Assembly: GCA_036417435.1 (NCBI GenBank)
Contig: CM070904.1
Span: 63,310,408 to 63,374,407, forward strand
From: Inia geoffrensis
Taxonomy: Eukaryota > Chordata > Mammalia > Artiodactyla > Iniidae
DNA length: 64,000 nt
Direction: 5' to 3'
Positions within the stretch are counted from its first letter, which is position 1; each line of letters opens with the position of its first letter. Below the pieces are notes generated by a model. That model saw nothing but the letters and a program-made list of their open reading frames with translations, had not been told where the DNA came from and did no database searches. This document shows, piece by piece, positions 12,845-33,249 of the stretch. Both the position numbers and the translations under genes were made by a program.

Positions 12845-13755
12845 CTACTGTCCCCTCCCCCCACACCCCAACGCCTCAACAGTTAAGGCCCTGCTTGTTA
12901 GTGAAGCTTCCTGGCCACGAGCTGAGATTTGCTTTCGAAAGGAAAATGGGGTCTGGCTGTATTTTTTTTTTCCCAGTCCGGGACATCTGGGCACCAACCC
13001 TTCCGGCCCTGGGCCGCGCTCGCCGGGCCTCGCCACGCCTGGTGCCCTCTGCGGCCAAGGCGCCCGCCCGCTTCGGGGACGCAGTCCGGGCTCAGCGCTG
13101 GCCGCTCGGCCCCCAGAGGCGGCGCTCTCAAAATGCGCCCGCCTAGGCGCAGGTCGAGTCGGGTTAGACTCTCTCTGCAAAGCGCCAGACCCACCCAATG
13201 TCCCCGGCGCCGCTCTCCCTCAGGGAGCGGCCGGGCCCGAGGAAGGCAGATGCACTCTCTCGGAGGAAGGTACGAGCTCCACCGGGCGGAGGCGCCCAGG
13301 CCGAGCCTCCGGCAGGGAAAGAATGTGTGGCCCCGGGGTCCGCGCCAGCGGCCGCTCGCCCTGCGCTCCCCGGGTCTGTGGGCGGCTCCCTCTCGGGACC
13401 GCCAGGGTGCTGGGGAGCCTACGGGGACCTTAGACAATGGAGCAAGAGCGGGGCGGCTGGCCTGGGGCCGAGCGCCGGGCGCGGGGGTGGCTTCTCTCGC
13501 CGCCTGCCCCCGCAGTGCCCCGCGTGGAGCCGGCCCGCCAGTCAGCCAGCTCGCGGGGCCGAGCTGAGCTCCGGCGCTGCGCTCCTCCTCCTAGTTCCCG
13601 CGCGGCTCGGCGTCCCGGGAAAGCCACAGGAGGGCAGGTTGGCGGGTCCCGGCCAAGGGAAGCAGCGTAGAGCGGTGAAGCCTCTTGGCCCTCTGGTTCG
13701 GGCGGAGGGCTGGGCTCCTCTGTAGACCCAGTACTGGGAGATTTCTTCCTACACC
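12845..13755. promoter_or_regulatory. CpG island upstream of TBR1
   Basis: CpG-dense, GC-rich sequence, strongest at about 12,990-13,670, lies roughly 1.5-2.3 kb upstream of the TBR1 start codon. It generates long overlapping open frames on both strands (up to 212 codons), which is expected by chance in such composition; I see no domain in any of them. It contains GC-box-like motifs. It may be a distal TBR1 promoter, a regulatory island, or the start of a divergent non-coding transcript; the sequence alone does not decide. Confidence 0.7.
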
Positions 13756-13898
13756 TCGGCGCTGCTTCGGGCCTCGTGCTATTGATTTGTGCCAACATCC
13801 TTTTAAACTGGTTCTTTTCTCTATTCCTCTTTAGATTCTTTCTCATTTTAAAATTACTGGCATGGATTCTTTTTCTCCCCTCCAGATTATATAAACAT

Positions 13899-13899
13899 C

Positions 13900-13947
<48 letters not shown>
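13899..13947. repeat. (CA)n microsatellite
   Basis: About 24 uninterrupted CA units immediately downstream of the upstream CpG island, and likely polymorphic. Confidence 0.95.
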
Positions 13948-13951
<4 letters not shown>

Positions 13952-14890
13952 CTTCCGTAACGATCACTGCGTTGACACCACTTCCACTCTGTCTCCCCAG
14001 ATCAACGCTTCTAGGGAACCCATTTGCGCGAGGACCCGGCCCTCTCTTTTCCTGGCGAGGCTTTTGAACCTGTCGCCAAGGCCGTACCTCAGAGAGAAGG
14101 AAGTGCAGTGGCATGCGAGGCATGCATGGCGCCTGCCCCCAGTTAGATGCTCTTCAGATAATCTGCAACCAAGCTCGCTGATAAAATATTTAGGAAAGAC
14201 CTCGTAAACATCACAGCAACTACATTAAGGCACTTCAGCCCGACAGCTTATGATTATTTCAAAACTTAAAAAGGAGATCATTGATTGTCACTCTTTCTGT
14301 GCTCAACCAAGAAACCGAACCTTCCCGAGGTGGGTGGATGGGGGGCTGAGTTGCTTGCCATTCTCCCCCACTACTCCCCCTTCCCGCTCTCTCTCATGGA
14401 GGTGGCTCTCAGCAGCAGTGATTTATTTATGTATGTATGTAGTTTTAAAGGTGTGCGTTGGTGGGGGTGTTCGTGGAGGACACACAGGACCTGCTCACAA
14501 AAGACTGGGTCAGGTGTCTTGTGCTTCTGTATTAACTGGAAAAGACAGACTCTGGAACTTTTACAGGGCGAGAAGAGGCCACCGGCTCGCGCTTTGTATA
14601 CTTTGCACTTGAAATCGTTACATTCAACTGAATATTTGGCTCATTCAGATCCGAAAAATCTCCTAGCATCGTTGAATTCCCTCCTCCGCCCCTCAGCTCC
14701 AAAGGAGGGAGGTGGGGGGAGAAGGTAGGAAAATGTTTAGTAAATTGCACATCTTTGAATCTTCCTAAAGCAGTGGTCACAAAGCTTAAAGGTGACACAA
14801 CAGTGCTCACGTAAAACTAACACACGTTCCCCATCCCACCCCCAAGCCAACAATAAAATCATCCCCTTCAGTTTGCCATGATCGCAGCGA
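13948..14890. other. TBR1 upstream region
   Basis: Moderate-GC, apparently single-copy sequence with no recognisable repeat or exon. Reading frames of up to 147 codons (for example 14285-14728) show no domain or coding bias that I can recognise. Confidence 0.5.
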
Positions 14891-14899
14891 CCAGGAGCC

Positions 14900-22795
<7,896 letters not shown>

Positions 22796-24495
22796 GCCGC
22801 CCCTGCCCTCCACGGCCCCGCGCCCCGCCGCGGCCGGGTCCCCGCCAGCCCCTCGCGCCTCTCCCCCTGCGCCTCCTGCCCACGCCCCACTCGCGCGCCC
22901 CCTCAGTTTGTTTGACCCTCGAACACCGTCTGCAGCGGATTAGTACAGGTCTCCGAGTGTAATTTTAACCTTTTTTTTCTTTTCTTTTCTTTTTTTTTTT
23001 TGCACAGCAGTTTCCGCAGTTAGCGCACCGACCTTCAACTTGGCTGTAAACCTACTGGTTTTCCTACTTCCGAACCTTCTGTGAAGTTATCCTCCCAACA
23101 ATTCCCCTCCCCCTCGTCTTTTTCTCACCCTCTCCTTCCCTTTCTGGTAATGAAACTCTTCACCTTTAGGAGACCTGGGCAGTCCTGTCAGGCAGCAGCT
23201 ATTCCGACCCGCCAAGTCTCGGCCTCCCCATTAACCGTAGGATGTTGACTCTAGAACCTGGACCCCCCAGCGCGTCCTTTCTTATCCCCGAGTGGATGGA
23301 TGGATGGATGGTAGGGATGTTAATAATTTTAGTGGAACAAAGCCTGTGAAATGACTGTATATAGTGTTAATTTACTGTAACGAATGGCTAGTTTTTATTC
23401 TCATCGTCAAGGCACAAAACCAGTTCATGCTTAACCTTCTCGTTCATTTCTTTTCCTTTCTTTGCCTTTTTCTCCATCCCCCTCCCCTTTAACATTTTTT
23501 CTGGTGGGATAATTAACAATATTCTAAGAGGCTCTGAAAACTTGAAACTTGAAAAACTAGATAATGATGGGTTTCTCACTTCTCCTCAATCCCTTGCATG
23601 AAATAATTACTCTGTGCCCTACTGCACACCAATAGCTAAGGAGAATCTGACCAAACACCTGTAAAGGATAGGTGTCTTTTCATAGGCAAGTCGATTAAGT
23701 GGCATGATGCCTGCAAAGCAAAGCTAACTGGAGTTATATGTTTTTTACCCCTTACTTCTAAATAGAATAGCTCGACATCAGCAATATTATTTTGCCTTAT
23801 TTGTTTTTCCCCAAGTGCCAAATCCATTACTGGTCTGTGCAGGTGCCACATATGCTGACAAACTGTTCTGAGTATCTTTTCAGTTCCCCCCTCCACCTTT
23901 ATATGCTGTAAATCTTTGTAATGAATATTCTACTAATGATATAGATGACTGAATTGTTGGTAACTATAGTGTAGTCTAGTGAAGATGAATTGTGTGAGTT
24001 GTATATTTTACTGCATTTTAGTTTTGAAAATGATTTCCCCGACACCTAGAAACAGCTGCAATTTGACTTCCTTGGGAAAACACTAGCATTAATGCAAGTA
24101 AGACTGTTTTTCCCCCTCCCACTAAGTCTTGTTATATTTGATAAGGAGCACTAATCCCCCTGAAAATAGATTAGTAGGATTTCTAATGTTGTGTAGCAAA
24201 CCTATCCTTTTTTTTTGTATTTTAAAATTAATGTGAAATATGCATCATACACAATATTCAATCTAGATTCAGTCCATTGGGGGGATTTTTTTTCCTGATA
24301 GGAATTCAGGGTCTAAACGTGTGTATATTTTGGCTCTTCTGTAAATCTAATGTTGTGATTTTTATATTTGTTTCGTTTTGTCTGTGAACTGAATAATTTA
24401 TACAAGTACACACTCCATTGAGAAACGTTTTGTTTTTTGCTCGTTTGTATCGTCTGTGTATAACAAGTAAAATAAATCTGGTAAAATGCTATGGT
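22796..24495 (+). other. TBR1: TBR1 3' UTR
   Basis: The 1.7-kb 3' UTR is GC-rich for 130 bases after the stop and then AT-rich. It contains a T/C-rich run at about 22971-23000 and a short GGAT repeat at 23293-23312. Several ATTTA-like and T-rich stretches occur in the second half. The end is set by the AATAAA at 24471. Confidence 0.85.
24471..24476 (+). terminator. TBR1: TBR1 poly(A) signal
   Basis: Perfect AATAAA in the context aacaagtaaaataaatctgg, followed within 20-30 bases by a GT-rich stretch (atgctatggtgtttg) suitable as the downstream element. Confidence 0.85.
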
Positions 24496-25689
24496 GTTTG
24501 AAAGCAGTTTACAGTTTGAAAATAATTTAATTATAGATGATTATTTTTAAGGGTTAAGGAAGAATAGCCTGTCCCTACTCCAATATGGGTCAGTCTGTTA
24601 GTGGAAACTGCCTCCCGTTTTCCTCTTAAATTTGTTTTATAGAACTACCAGTAATTACTTTTTTTCCTCTTATTTACAACTACTTAGTTCCCTGTGAGTC
24701 GTTTCACTTTGTTGCACTTCTTCTTTTTTTCAGGAAATTGTAGACACTTCCTTATATCTTTAAGTAGGAAATAACGTGAGCAGGAGAAGGAGGGTCTTTA
24801 ATACGAAATTTAGAATTTCTTTAAATTTCACAAAGTCAGGAGGGAGGCTTTGGGCAAGAGAAGGGTGTGATTTAAATGCTTGTCAAAATAGGCTGTTGAC
24901 CGCAGCTCTAGGCAGATGTCGAAAATTCCGGTCCTTAAATACGAGGCCTTGGAGTTGAGTGGTGAATCCGTAAATGAATACACAGGATGGCCTACATTTC
25001 TTGAGTGGATTGTTTTGGGGGGATTGGGAGGGGTTGGAGGGGGGGAAGGACTCATAGAGCAAACTCGTGAAAGGTCGGTATTTAACCACTGAGCTTAAAA
25101 CTTGCTTTAGGAGGTATCTGGGGGGCACCACTCCATCTTTTCTACAATGGAACTCCTGTGCCAGCCCTGCCCAAGCCAGATCCCCATCCCTTGAGAAAAA
25201 AAATACAGAAATATGGATATTCCAGCTGGGGGGTCGCTGCGTCTTAGTCAAGGTGTCCGCAGAGCTCTGCCTTTACCTCCTGGAGATGCGATTTTTGTAC
25301 TTTTGTGTCCAGAGAAACGAGATCCAAGAAAGAGGTGGAGAATGGTTCAACTTTCTTGCTTAGTCTGGGCCAGTCTCAGGTTATGGGACGAAATTTACCA
25401 CCACCCAGAGATGGTCGTGTATCCCCTTTGCAATTTGACAGATGCAAAGAGGCTTCAAAGTTCCAATTAAAGTGAAAATTGGTGGGGGGAACAAGACCCA
25501 TTTGCCTTCCCTGGGCGATTTCGCCACTAGACGGCGTTCCGCGGAGTTTTGTCTGCCACATAGAAAAGCGAAGACTGATTTTCCTTTGTGTTTCTCCGTT
25601 CCCACACCTAAGAACTAAACAAGAGGACAAAAAGCACAAAACTGGGGGCCTGCGTGGCGAGTGAAGTGGAGCAGTGTGTTCCTGCAATC
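24496..25689. other. Sequence between TBR1 and the downstream CpG island
   Basis: Mixed-composition DNA with no recognised repeat or exon. Open frames of up to about 120 codons exist on both strands without identifiable domains. Confidence 0.5.
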
Positions 25690-26960
25690 ACCCACTGGCC
25701 CTGCGCTCTTGCGACCTCGGTGCCGCCGAGCAGGAGGCGCACGTGCATCCGGGAGGCCCGCGGGCGCCCAGGCCGAGGGCGAGGGTAGCGGGGGCCGCGC
25801 TGGGCTCCCGGGAGTGAGCCTTGCGGTCGGAGCGCGGCGCCCGGCCAGGCCTGCCGCCCTCGGGCCAGAGTCACCGCGAACAAAGGAGTCGGTGTCATGT
25901 GCGGAAACGAAGCTCTTAGAAGCCGAGGATAGATTTCACAGGAACGTAGTGCCCGGTACTGAAAGACGCACTTAGCTGCTATTAGGAAGTACTTAAAAAA
26001 ATTGGGGAGGTCGTTTCCCTTGCAGCTCTGCACCATCTGCTGTGTGGACTGAGTCAGCGTGAGGTAAATTTGCAGCTCCGCGCTCCTCTCGGAGGCAGTG
26101 TGCTTTCCTGTCCTTTGCAAGCATGATCATTTCTCCTGGCTTCCAAGGAGTCTTGGGTGTCTAGTGAAGTGACACTGTCAATGTGTCGGAGAAGCTGCTG
26201 CTATTCCAAGGAAATCAGAGTTCGTTTTGGGAGGGCCTGCGGGAACCAGAGTTCGCGTCCCGGGTTAGATTTCGAGTTGCCTTTTTACCTCCGTGAGGGT
26301 AGGAGTCAGGGGAGGGACGGAGAAGGATGACGAATCCTCCCGTAAACTGCAGATTTCCCCAGTTTTCCAAAGTGTCTTTTCAAAAAGAGAAAGAAAGAAA
26401 AAAAGGCGAGCGTGCGGCTAGCATTCTATTCTGGCTCCAGCCTTCCCGCCACTCGCATCCGTCGCCATCTTAGCTCCTTGCCCACCAGCCGCTTGGGGCC
26501 GAGCGCGGCGGGTAGGCGCCGCTCGAGCCCAGAGACGCTGCGCCCTGCGTTCTTCACCTTCGAGCCGGTGCCGCGGGTCAGGGTGGCCGACGGGTGGGCA
26601 CAGAGCGCGCTGCGGTCGAGGGCGTCCGGGAGCCCAGGCCGGCGGGGACGGACATCCGCACGAGTTCGGCCGGCAGTGGGGCGGCTCCGAAGGCCTGGTC
26701 TGTGCCGCTGAGCCTGGGCCCAGGCTCTCTGGCTTCGCCGTTGGGTGGCGGTGGGGGGCGGCTGCGTCCTGGCTGTCCCCGCCGTGGATCCAGGCCGGGA
26801 GTCCAGGCGAGGAACGCAGGCAGGGATCCAGGCCGCGCGTCTAGACAGGGGGCCCAGCGTAGCTCCAGACCTGGAATCCAGGCGGTTCTCCTGTCCCTTC
26901 AAGAGTCCGGTCCAGCGTGGCTCGCGGCCTTGACTCTGGCCTTGGGTGCGGCCTTCCCAA
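25690..26960. promoter_or_regulatory. CpG-rich interval downstream of TBR1
   Basis: Two CpG-dense blocks (about 25,690-25,870 and 26,400-26,960) separated by moderate-GC sequence lie 1.2-2.5 kb past the TBR1 poly(A) signal. Such islands usually mark promoters or polycomb-bound regulatory sites. In mammals the next gene on this strand is SLC4A10, and some annotated SLC4A10 transcripts start close to TBR1, so an alternative first exon or a non-coding RNA promoter is possible. I see no clear exon. Long open frames here are compositional. Confidence 0.6.
26780..26895. repeat. Degenerate tandem repeat with 'atccaggc' units
   Basis: The phrases ggatccaggccggg, gagtccaggcgagg, aacgcaggcaggg, atccaggccgcg and gaatccaggcgg recur about every 12-14 bases for part of the stretch, inside the second CpG block. 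This is a short imperfect minisatellite. Confidence 0.6.
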
Positions 26961-29892
26961 GCCGGGCAACCCGCTAGGATTTAGGGCGTGAAAGCCTTTG
27001 TAGGCCTAGCAGAAACTTACTGGGTTTGCTTCAAAAATCAGGTCGTTTCTGTCTCTTTAGGACTGACTTAACATCCCCTGAGCTCTTAAAATGTTGTAAT
27101 TTAGGGTCTACGGAGAACTTTATGAACCATCTTACCTCCTGCAGTTATATTTTCTTATAAATCCTGCTGCTAAAACTGACTGTGATCCACCTTTTTTTTG
27201 TGTGTGTGATGCTAAGTATTTATCTTTTTAGGAGTGAGCTTTCAAGGATGTTGTACTTGCTGTTTAGGGTGCAGGCTAGGAACAAAAGCCTTGTTGAGTA
27301 GAGGCTATTTACATTCTCGGGGAATTTAAAATGCACTGTAGCAGTATTTGGGCAACGTATTTGTGTACATAAGTGTTTTTTATAAAACGTTCTGCCTGTC
27401 CTCTGGTGCAGCACCTTTTCTATGCGTATATGAGTTATTTTATCATGTATGCGTTTTAGCCATGGAGATAGGAAAAATCGCAGAGCTTATGATCCTGTGT
27501 GAAAACAAACCAATCTAGATTCCTCCGTAGGAAACAGTAACAGTTATTCTCATTTTTAGGCAAACATACTTTGAAGAAGTCAGCAACTTTGAAGACCAGT
27601 GATAAGCATTCAGTTTTAAAAATATTTAATTTACTCTGGTATGTGGGCAATTGCTTGGTTAATTTTAATATTTTAAAGAGTAAATGTTCATCCTAGTATC
27701 AGTAGAATCAGTCTTTGAAAAGGTAGCTGAGAATTTTTAAGCAAGTTGAATCTCTGATTTATTGAAGTTACAATTTTAGTGCAAGATTTACTTTTGGACA
27801 GTGAGTTTTTCTTTTGCCAGAACAAGATGAGTCAAGGAAGACAGAGACAAAGTAGGCAGTAGGAAGACAGACAAAAATCCTACAAAGTAGGATTTTAGGC
27901 ATTGCATTTAATGCAAATACTTGATTTAATCAGTTGCTTTGAGATTTGTATGTCTTCCTGGTTCTGGTCTTCAGCTTGTAAGTTAGGTTGCAACGTATTT
28001 AAAAATATATTCACTTGAAAGAAAACCCCACTGCTTTCACAATAAAGTAAACTTGATGGTGTACAAGTCACTGGTCTCATCTGAGCTGATTATATCCGCC
28101 TTGCATGTATTTTACACCCACAGTATGGTTTGCAGTGGTGTTCAAGGCATAGTGTGAAAAATTTGATTTGAATAGTTCCATTAAAGCAATGGAAAAAAAA
28201 AAAAACATGGCTTAATAGACCTTCTAGTGATAGATCCCCATCTTCCTATGCTAACTCTGAAATAAATATGTGGTCTAGTATTAGGAACGTGGCACTTAGA
28301 AGACCCTTGCTGGTAATACTTAATTTAATAAACACACTAACTGTGACATTATTAATGCAATGAAACTTGTACCACAAGCTGATTCTTTCAGGTTGTTTGA
28401 CCTATTACTTATCACTAGATTCCTTATGAATATATCCTGTGATTTATAACTTGAATTTTATATTACAATTATTTTAGATTTCAACTCTAAAAATATCTGC
28501 ATGACAAGGCACTCATTTCATCTACAAAGCATTTATACTTATGTATCTTGGCCAACCTTTTATGAGGAGGAAGATGGAATTTATGAAGGGAGAGCATCTC
28601 TAGGGATATGCCTCTGGTTATTTTGGCTAATATTTTGGCTAATATATATTTTGTTTCAATACTAGTAGGAAAAAAGAATATAAGGTTAACTTTAAGTTTT
28701 GGGACAAAAGTTATACTTACTTAGTATATATATGTCATATATATGCATTATATATGTATATACATATACACTAAGTTTCAAGAAATGGCAAGTTAATTGA
28801 ACTTTCTGGTTGAAAGGATATTCCTAGCTCAATTTTCAACTTTTAAGGTGTATTTCTCTTTTATTTTGTCATCCCTAGTATGAAGGGGAAGGCATTTTTC
28901 AATCTTAGGATAATTCAGAGGCAATTTTTTGGTTCTCAGTTAATTCAGTCTCATCTTAAAAGTTCAAATTTAGCAAAGCACATGTTCCCTTGTTCATGCC
29001 AAGTGTGATAAAAACTAGTCGAAAAATAAAACTATTGCAAACAAGTAGAGCACTGCACTTCACTGCATACTATACAGGCCACATCATTTCTAGGTCTGAT
29101 GTCACTGCCTACTGGGCTGCCATTTGTGGGCACAAGTAAGGCCTCCTTTGAAAGTGGATAGAAGGCACTACCATTTCAGATATGTGTGTTTGAATTGTGT
29201 GTGTGTGTGTTTTAAATATCCTTTTTGAATAGTGATAAGCATACTTGTGAGCATTCAAAGATTTGCCATCTTCTATCAACAAAAGGTTATTCTTTTAGGC
29301 TCTGGGATGTGTTTTTCTCACTCTGCATTGGAAGCTCTTTTCTTTGTATCTAAAACATGAATTAGCAAAATCATCCCTCCCCCTTTGTAATATAGTCAAA
29401 TTATAGGCTGTTCTGTGTAGTTATAACTTCTCAATAGTTTAATCTTTCTATTTATGGTATGAAACTATCACATATATATTTAAGTTTAACATCCTTGAAC
29501 TTCAGTGAATGAAATACACATACATGTTATATAGATTCAGTTTAGGCCATCTGCAATCAACAATGATATTTTATGAGACCGTCTCAGTTATCATATAGAT
29601 TTGTTATTTTGAATGCCTCGCTCAGTTGGGAATTTACAAAAGGCCAAACCATTATTTCTAATAAAACATGTTTCAAAGGTGGTTAGTACTTTTATAACCT
29701 GATTTGTTTCTTAGTTTGAATTGTATAATTTTGGATATAATTTTACCAAATAATAACAATGTTTACTACTCAGCACCTTCCTAAAAAAACAGAAGCTGTA
29801 ATGAGGACTTATCCTTTCACAGTTTACCTACCACTGAATGCTGTGTATTATGTTCAAATGAAATCTTTTTTTCCTACCTCTGTCTTAATTTG

Positions 29893-29929
<37 letters not shown>

Positions 29930-31257
29930 TGCGTGTGCGCGCGCGCTATTTTTTTTAATGACTGTGTTCTAAATAATCCTTAGAGCTCACTCACCTTTGG
30001 GATTCACTCTCTTAATTTATGTTCACATTCTGCTTTGTTCCTGTGAAGAAAGTCAAAGAGACATACTGATTCCTCCTCAACAAATTTGTTCTTTCCTCCC
30101 CACAGCTCTGCTGTCTCTCTGACACTCATTTTGCCCTTGTCAACTCTCTTGCCAACAACTTTTTTTTTAAACCTACTCTTCCTTCTCATGCTACCACCCT
30201 GAACCTGAGTCTTTAGAAAATCTATGCCTGATTCATCAGTTTCTCTCAGATCAGAATTTTTATGCTTTCCTCAAAAGCAGTTGTAAGGTTTTCAGGACAA
30301 ATATCAGATACAATATGTCTTTTTATTTAACTTCTCCCACATTGGTTTTTTATTTTGTGCTTTTTTCCCCTATATATTTCTAATCACTTCTCTCAATATT
30401 CACTTTATTCTCTTATCTTGGATTTTTTTTTGGTGAAAGGACAGTATTTTTCTTTTATTGGTATTTCTGTTCTCTTTTTTACCCCTAACATTCTTAGCTA
30501 TGTGAGGCACTCCTTTATTCCCTGCCATCTTTTGTACTTAGGACCCATCTTTCAATGCTTTCTTTGATCCTTTTCAATTCAGCTTCCTCATTTGCACAGA
30601 CATTAAAATCTTTTTTACCTTTACCAGTGTGCCCTTAACCAAATGTAATGGCCTTGTTATAGACTAATCTTTATTCACTTAGCTATTGAAACATCATAAT
30701 TAGCCATTTGGGTGATTCAGAATCACAGATTCTGCAACTCCTTCACTTTCCCTTCCTTCCTCCAGCTTTTCTTTCATGGGGCTCTCTGCTTGCTTATTTA
30801 TTTATGCAGTTTCTACGTTTCTATAGGGTTGCTTTTCACAGGGTATGCCATCATATACCTCTTCCAAGAAAACTTGCTTGACATCTGTTATGGAAGAATG
30901 GGGTGGGAAAAAGAAGATCTAGTACTAGTTTTCCTAATACATGCCTTCCACCCATTGTCTAACAACCTTCACCTGCTTAATGGTTTCTTATTTCTTATAG
31001 CCTGTTACATTTTAATTGACATTCTGAATTTTTCTATCTGTCCTTCCTTGAACCATCTGATACAGACTCATGTTCTTCTTGCCTTTAAGTTTAACATGAT
31101 GAGAATTGAAATGAATTTTAAAAAATTAATTTCTCTTAGTTAATATTAATGTAACCCCTTAAGGAGATTGGAATGTGAAGTATATGTGGCAGCACCACTA
31201 AGGAGGAAGGTTTTTTTTTTTTTTAAATGGCTATACAATTGTATGTACTATATCTTA
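26961..31257. other. Intergenic AT-rich sequence, distal to TBR1
   Basis: No gene, RNA gene or recent transposon is seen over about 4.3 kb. It holds an AT-palindromic patch at about 28725-28775 and the alternating purine-pyrimidine repeat at 29894-29946. A 143-codon frame at 30712-31143 is rich in hydrophobic residues because of T-rich DNA and matches nothing I recognise. Confidence 0.5.
29894..29946. repeat. (CA)n passing into (CG/TG)n, strictly alternating
   Basis: About fifteen CA units followed by gtgcgtgcgtgtgcgcgcgc. Pyrimidine and purine alternate without a break for 53 bases, the classic sequence requirement for left-handed Z-DNA. Confidence 0.9.
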
Positions 31258-31505
31258 TTTTTTTTTAACATCTTTATTGGAGTATAATTGCTTTACAATG
31301 GTGTGTTAGTTTCTGCTTTATAATAAAGTGAATCAGCAATACATATATATGTATATATCCCCATATCTCGTCTCTCTTGCGTCTCCCTCCCACCCTCCCT
31401 ATCCCACCCCTCTAGGTGGTCACAAAGCACCGAGCTGACCTCCCTGTGCTATGCGGCTGCTTCCCACTAGCTATCTATTTTACGTTTGGTAGTGTATATA
31501 TGTTA
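31258..31505 (-). mobile_element. L1 3' end, 5'-truncated, minus strand
   Basis: Starts with a T-run (the poly(A) tail read backwards), then aacatctttattggagtata and attgctttacaatggtgtg. This is the reverse complement of the 3' terminus of artiodactyl/cetacean L1. The body ends near agtgtatatatgtta. It is well preserved and short, as expected for a 5'-truncated insertion. Confidence 0.88.
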
Positions 31506-31680
31506 AATGACATCACTATCAGCCCTTTCTCTACATAGTTACAAAAAATAAAGTACTAAACCTAAGAAATTCAGGCCTTATAGATTATGAGAAACAGTTA
31601 CCTGCGTCACCACTTTGTAGGAAACTGTTTGCTCTGGAGTTTAAAGTTACACAGATTTTTAATTTAATTTTCAATTCTTT

Positions 31681-31888
31681 TTTTTTTTTTTTTTTTGCGG
31701 TTTGCGGGCCTCTCACTGTTGTGGCCTCCCCCGTTGCGGAGCACAGGCTCTGGACGCGCAGGCCCAGCGGCCATGGCTCACGGGCCCAGCCGCTCCGCGG
31801 CACGTGGCATCCTCCCAGGCCGGGGCACCAACCCGCGTCCCCTGCATCGGCAGGCGGACTCCCAACCACTGCGCCACCAGGGAGGCCC
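31681..31888 (-). mobile_element. CHR-type SINE, minus strand
   Basis: A T-run followed by gcggtttgcgggcctctcac and ending gccaccagggaggccc. It is flanked by a target-site duplication, tcaattcttt, at 31671-31680 and 31889-31898. Little diverged. Confidence 0.94.
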
Positions 31889-31898
31889 TCAATTCTTT

Positions 31899-33249
31899 TT
31901 ACAGATTCTCTACAGTAATCTTTCAAAATATAAATGGGTGTGTGTGTTTGTTTGTGTATAACACCATAATGAAACTAGGGAACAAGAACGTAAAATCAAG
32001 AATAATGAGTGGGGAATTTCTGACACTCCTTGTATCCTGCATCTTAGGCACTGTCATAATTGTGTGCTTTATGAGGATCTCTTACTGGAGCCTGAATACG
32101 TGCCCATTTAATAATCTCCTATCTATGAAAAGAATTCTATACCTCTGAGCACTAGAATCAAGAGCCTTTAAATTTATTATTTAATTTTCACACAGTATAC
32201 TTTCCATTTGAATAATAAGTTGGTGAAAATGCCACTATGTCAAAGGAATGTTCACATGATATGACTGAAAATCTGTAGTTGGTGCCAAAGCAAATGTAGT
32301 ATGCCTGATACTGCCTTAAATTTGTTTTGTAAGTATAGGCCTCAGAGGAACCTGACTCCTAAGGTATAGTAGAAAAAATTGGACACAGAACATTTTATTT
32401 CTGTGATTTTCAATATCCTCATTCGTAAAATGAAATGATAAGCAAATCTTTTAAGTATCTTCCAGCTTTAAAGAACTTTGTTTTTTTTGCACCTCTGATT
32501 TTCTATGCAGTTTGAGTTCAGATGTTCTGAGCTGCGGTGGAACGACCTTTAGGGCAGTGTCTTTTAAAATTTTTAAATTGAGACTCGCAGTAATAAATAA
32601 ATACACATGGACACATAGAAGTGTCACAAAACATTTAACTTTACCACATTCGATACACTCTGATATTTTTTCTTTTATGGTCAACTTTATTGAGAAGAAA
32701 ATTTTGGTTAATTTGGTTAATTTGACAGTGACTTGAAGTTTGAGAAACATTGCCACAGTGATAGTGTTAACTTGACTAGCCTGTAACATCCTCAGTTTCC
32801 TCTTATATCTCTGCATTTAAATATTTCTTTTCTAGAATCACAGAATATATGTATTAGTGAAATAGAGTGAATCACTTCTTGTTTAATAACCTACTTGAAT
32901 GTACGGTATAAAGCATGTTTTGATATAAAAATCGAGACACTGTCATTTACAATATGCTTTCCATTATGATCTGCAATTTAAAAATCTTATAAAAGTTCTT
33001 TCTCTTTGAGACTGCTAGATTTTATTTAAGACTTTATTTTTTTTGGCATTTAACATTTCTCTCTCTAACACGCAAACATACTACTCTAAGCATATTTTGA
33101 TTTATTGAAATCGAGGTCACTTCTAGTCTTTGAGGTAAGCAGGCCCATACTTGCTGGTGTGGTTCTTTGTATGAACTGCCTCTTGTCCTTTCTTGACACT
33201 AACACAGCTGGATGCAGGAAGAGGCTATCAGCATCTCAGATCCTTTAGG
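31899..33249. other. Intergenic sequence, no recognised element
   Basis: AT-rich. A stretch at about 32400-32460 (tcctcattcgtaaaatgaaa) recalls the MIR core but is too short to assign. No gene seen. Confidence 0.5.

Noticed and set aside
12929..13567. 212-codon plus-strand frame in the upstream CpG island, and several overlapping frames on both strands
   Set aside because: All six frames stay open because the GC-rich sequence has few stop codons. Arg/Pro/Ala-rich products with no domain and no splice or start context.
30712..31143. 143-codon hydrophobic plus-strand frame
   Set aside because: T-rich DNA encodes Phe/Leu/Ile runs by composition; no known family, no promoter or splice context.
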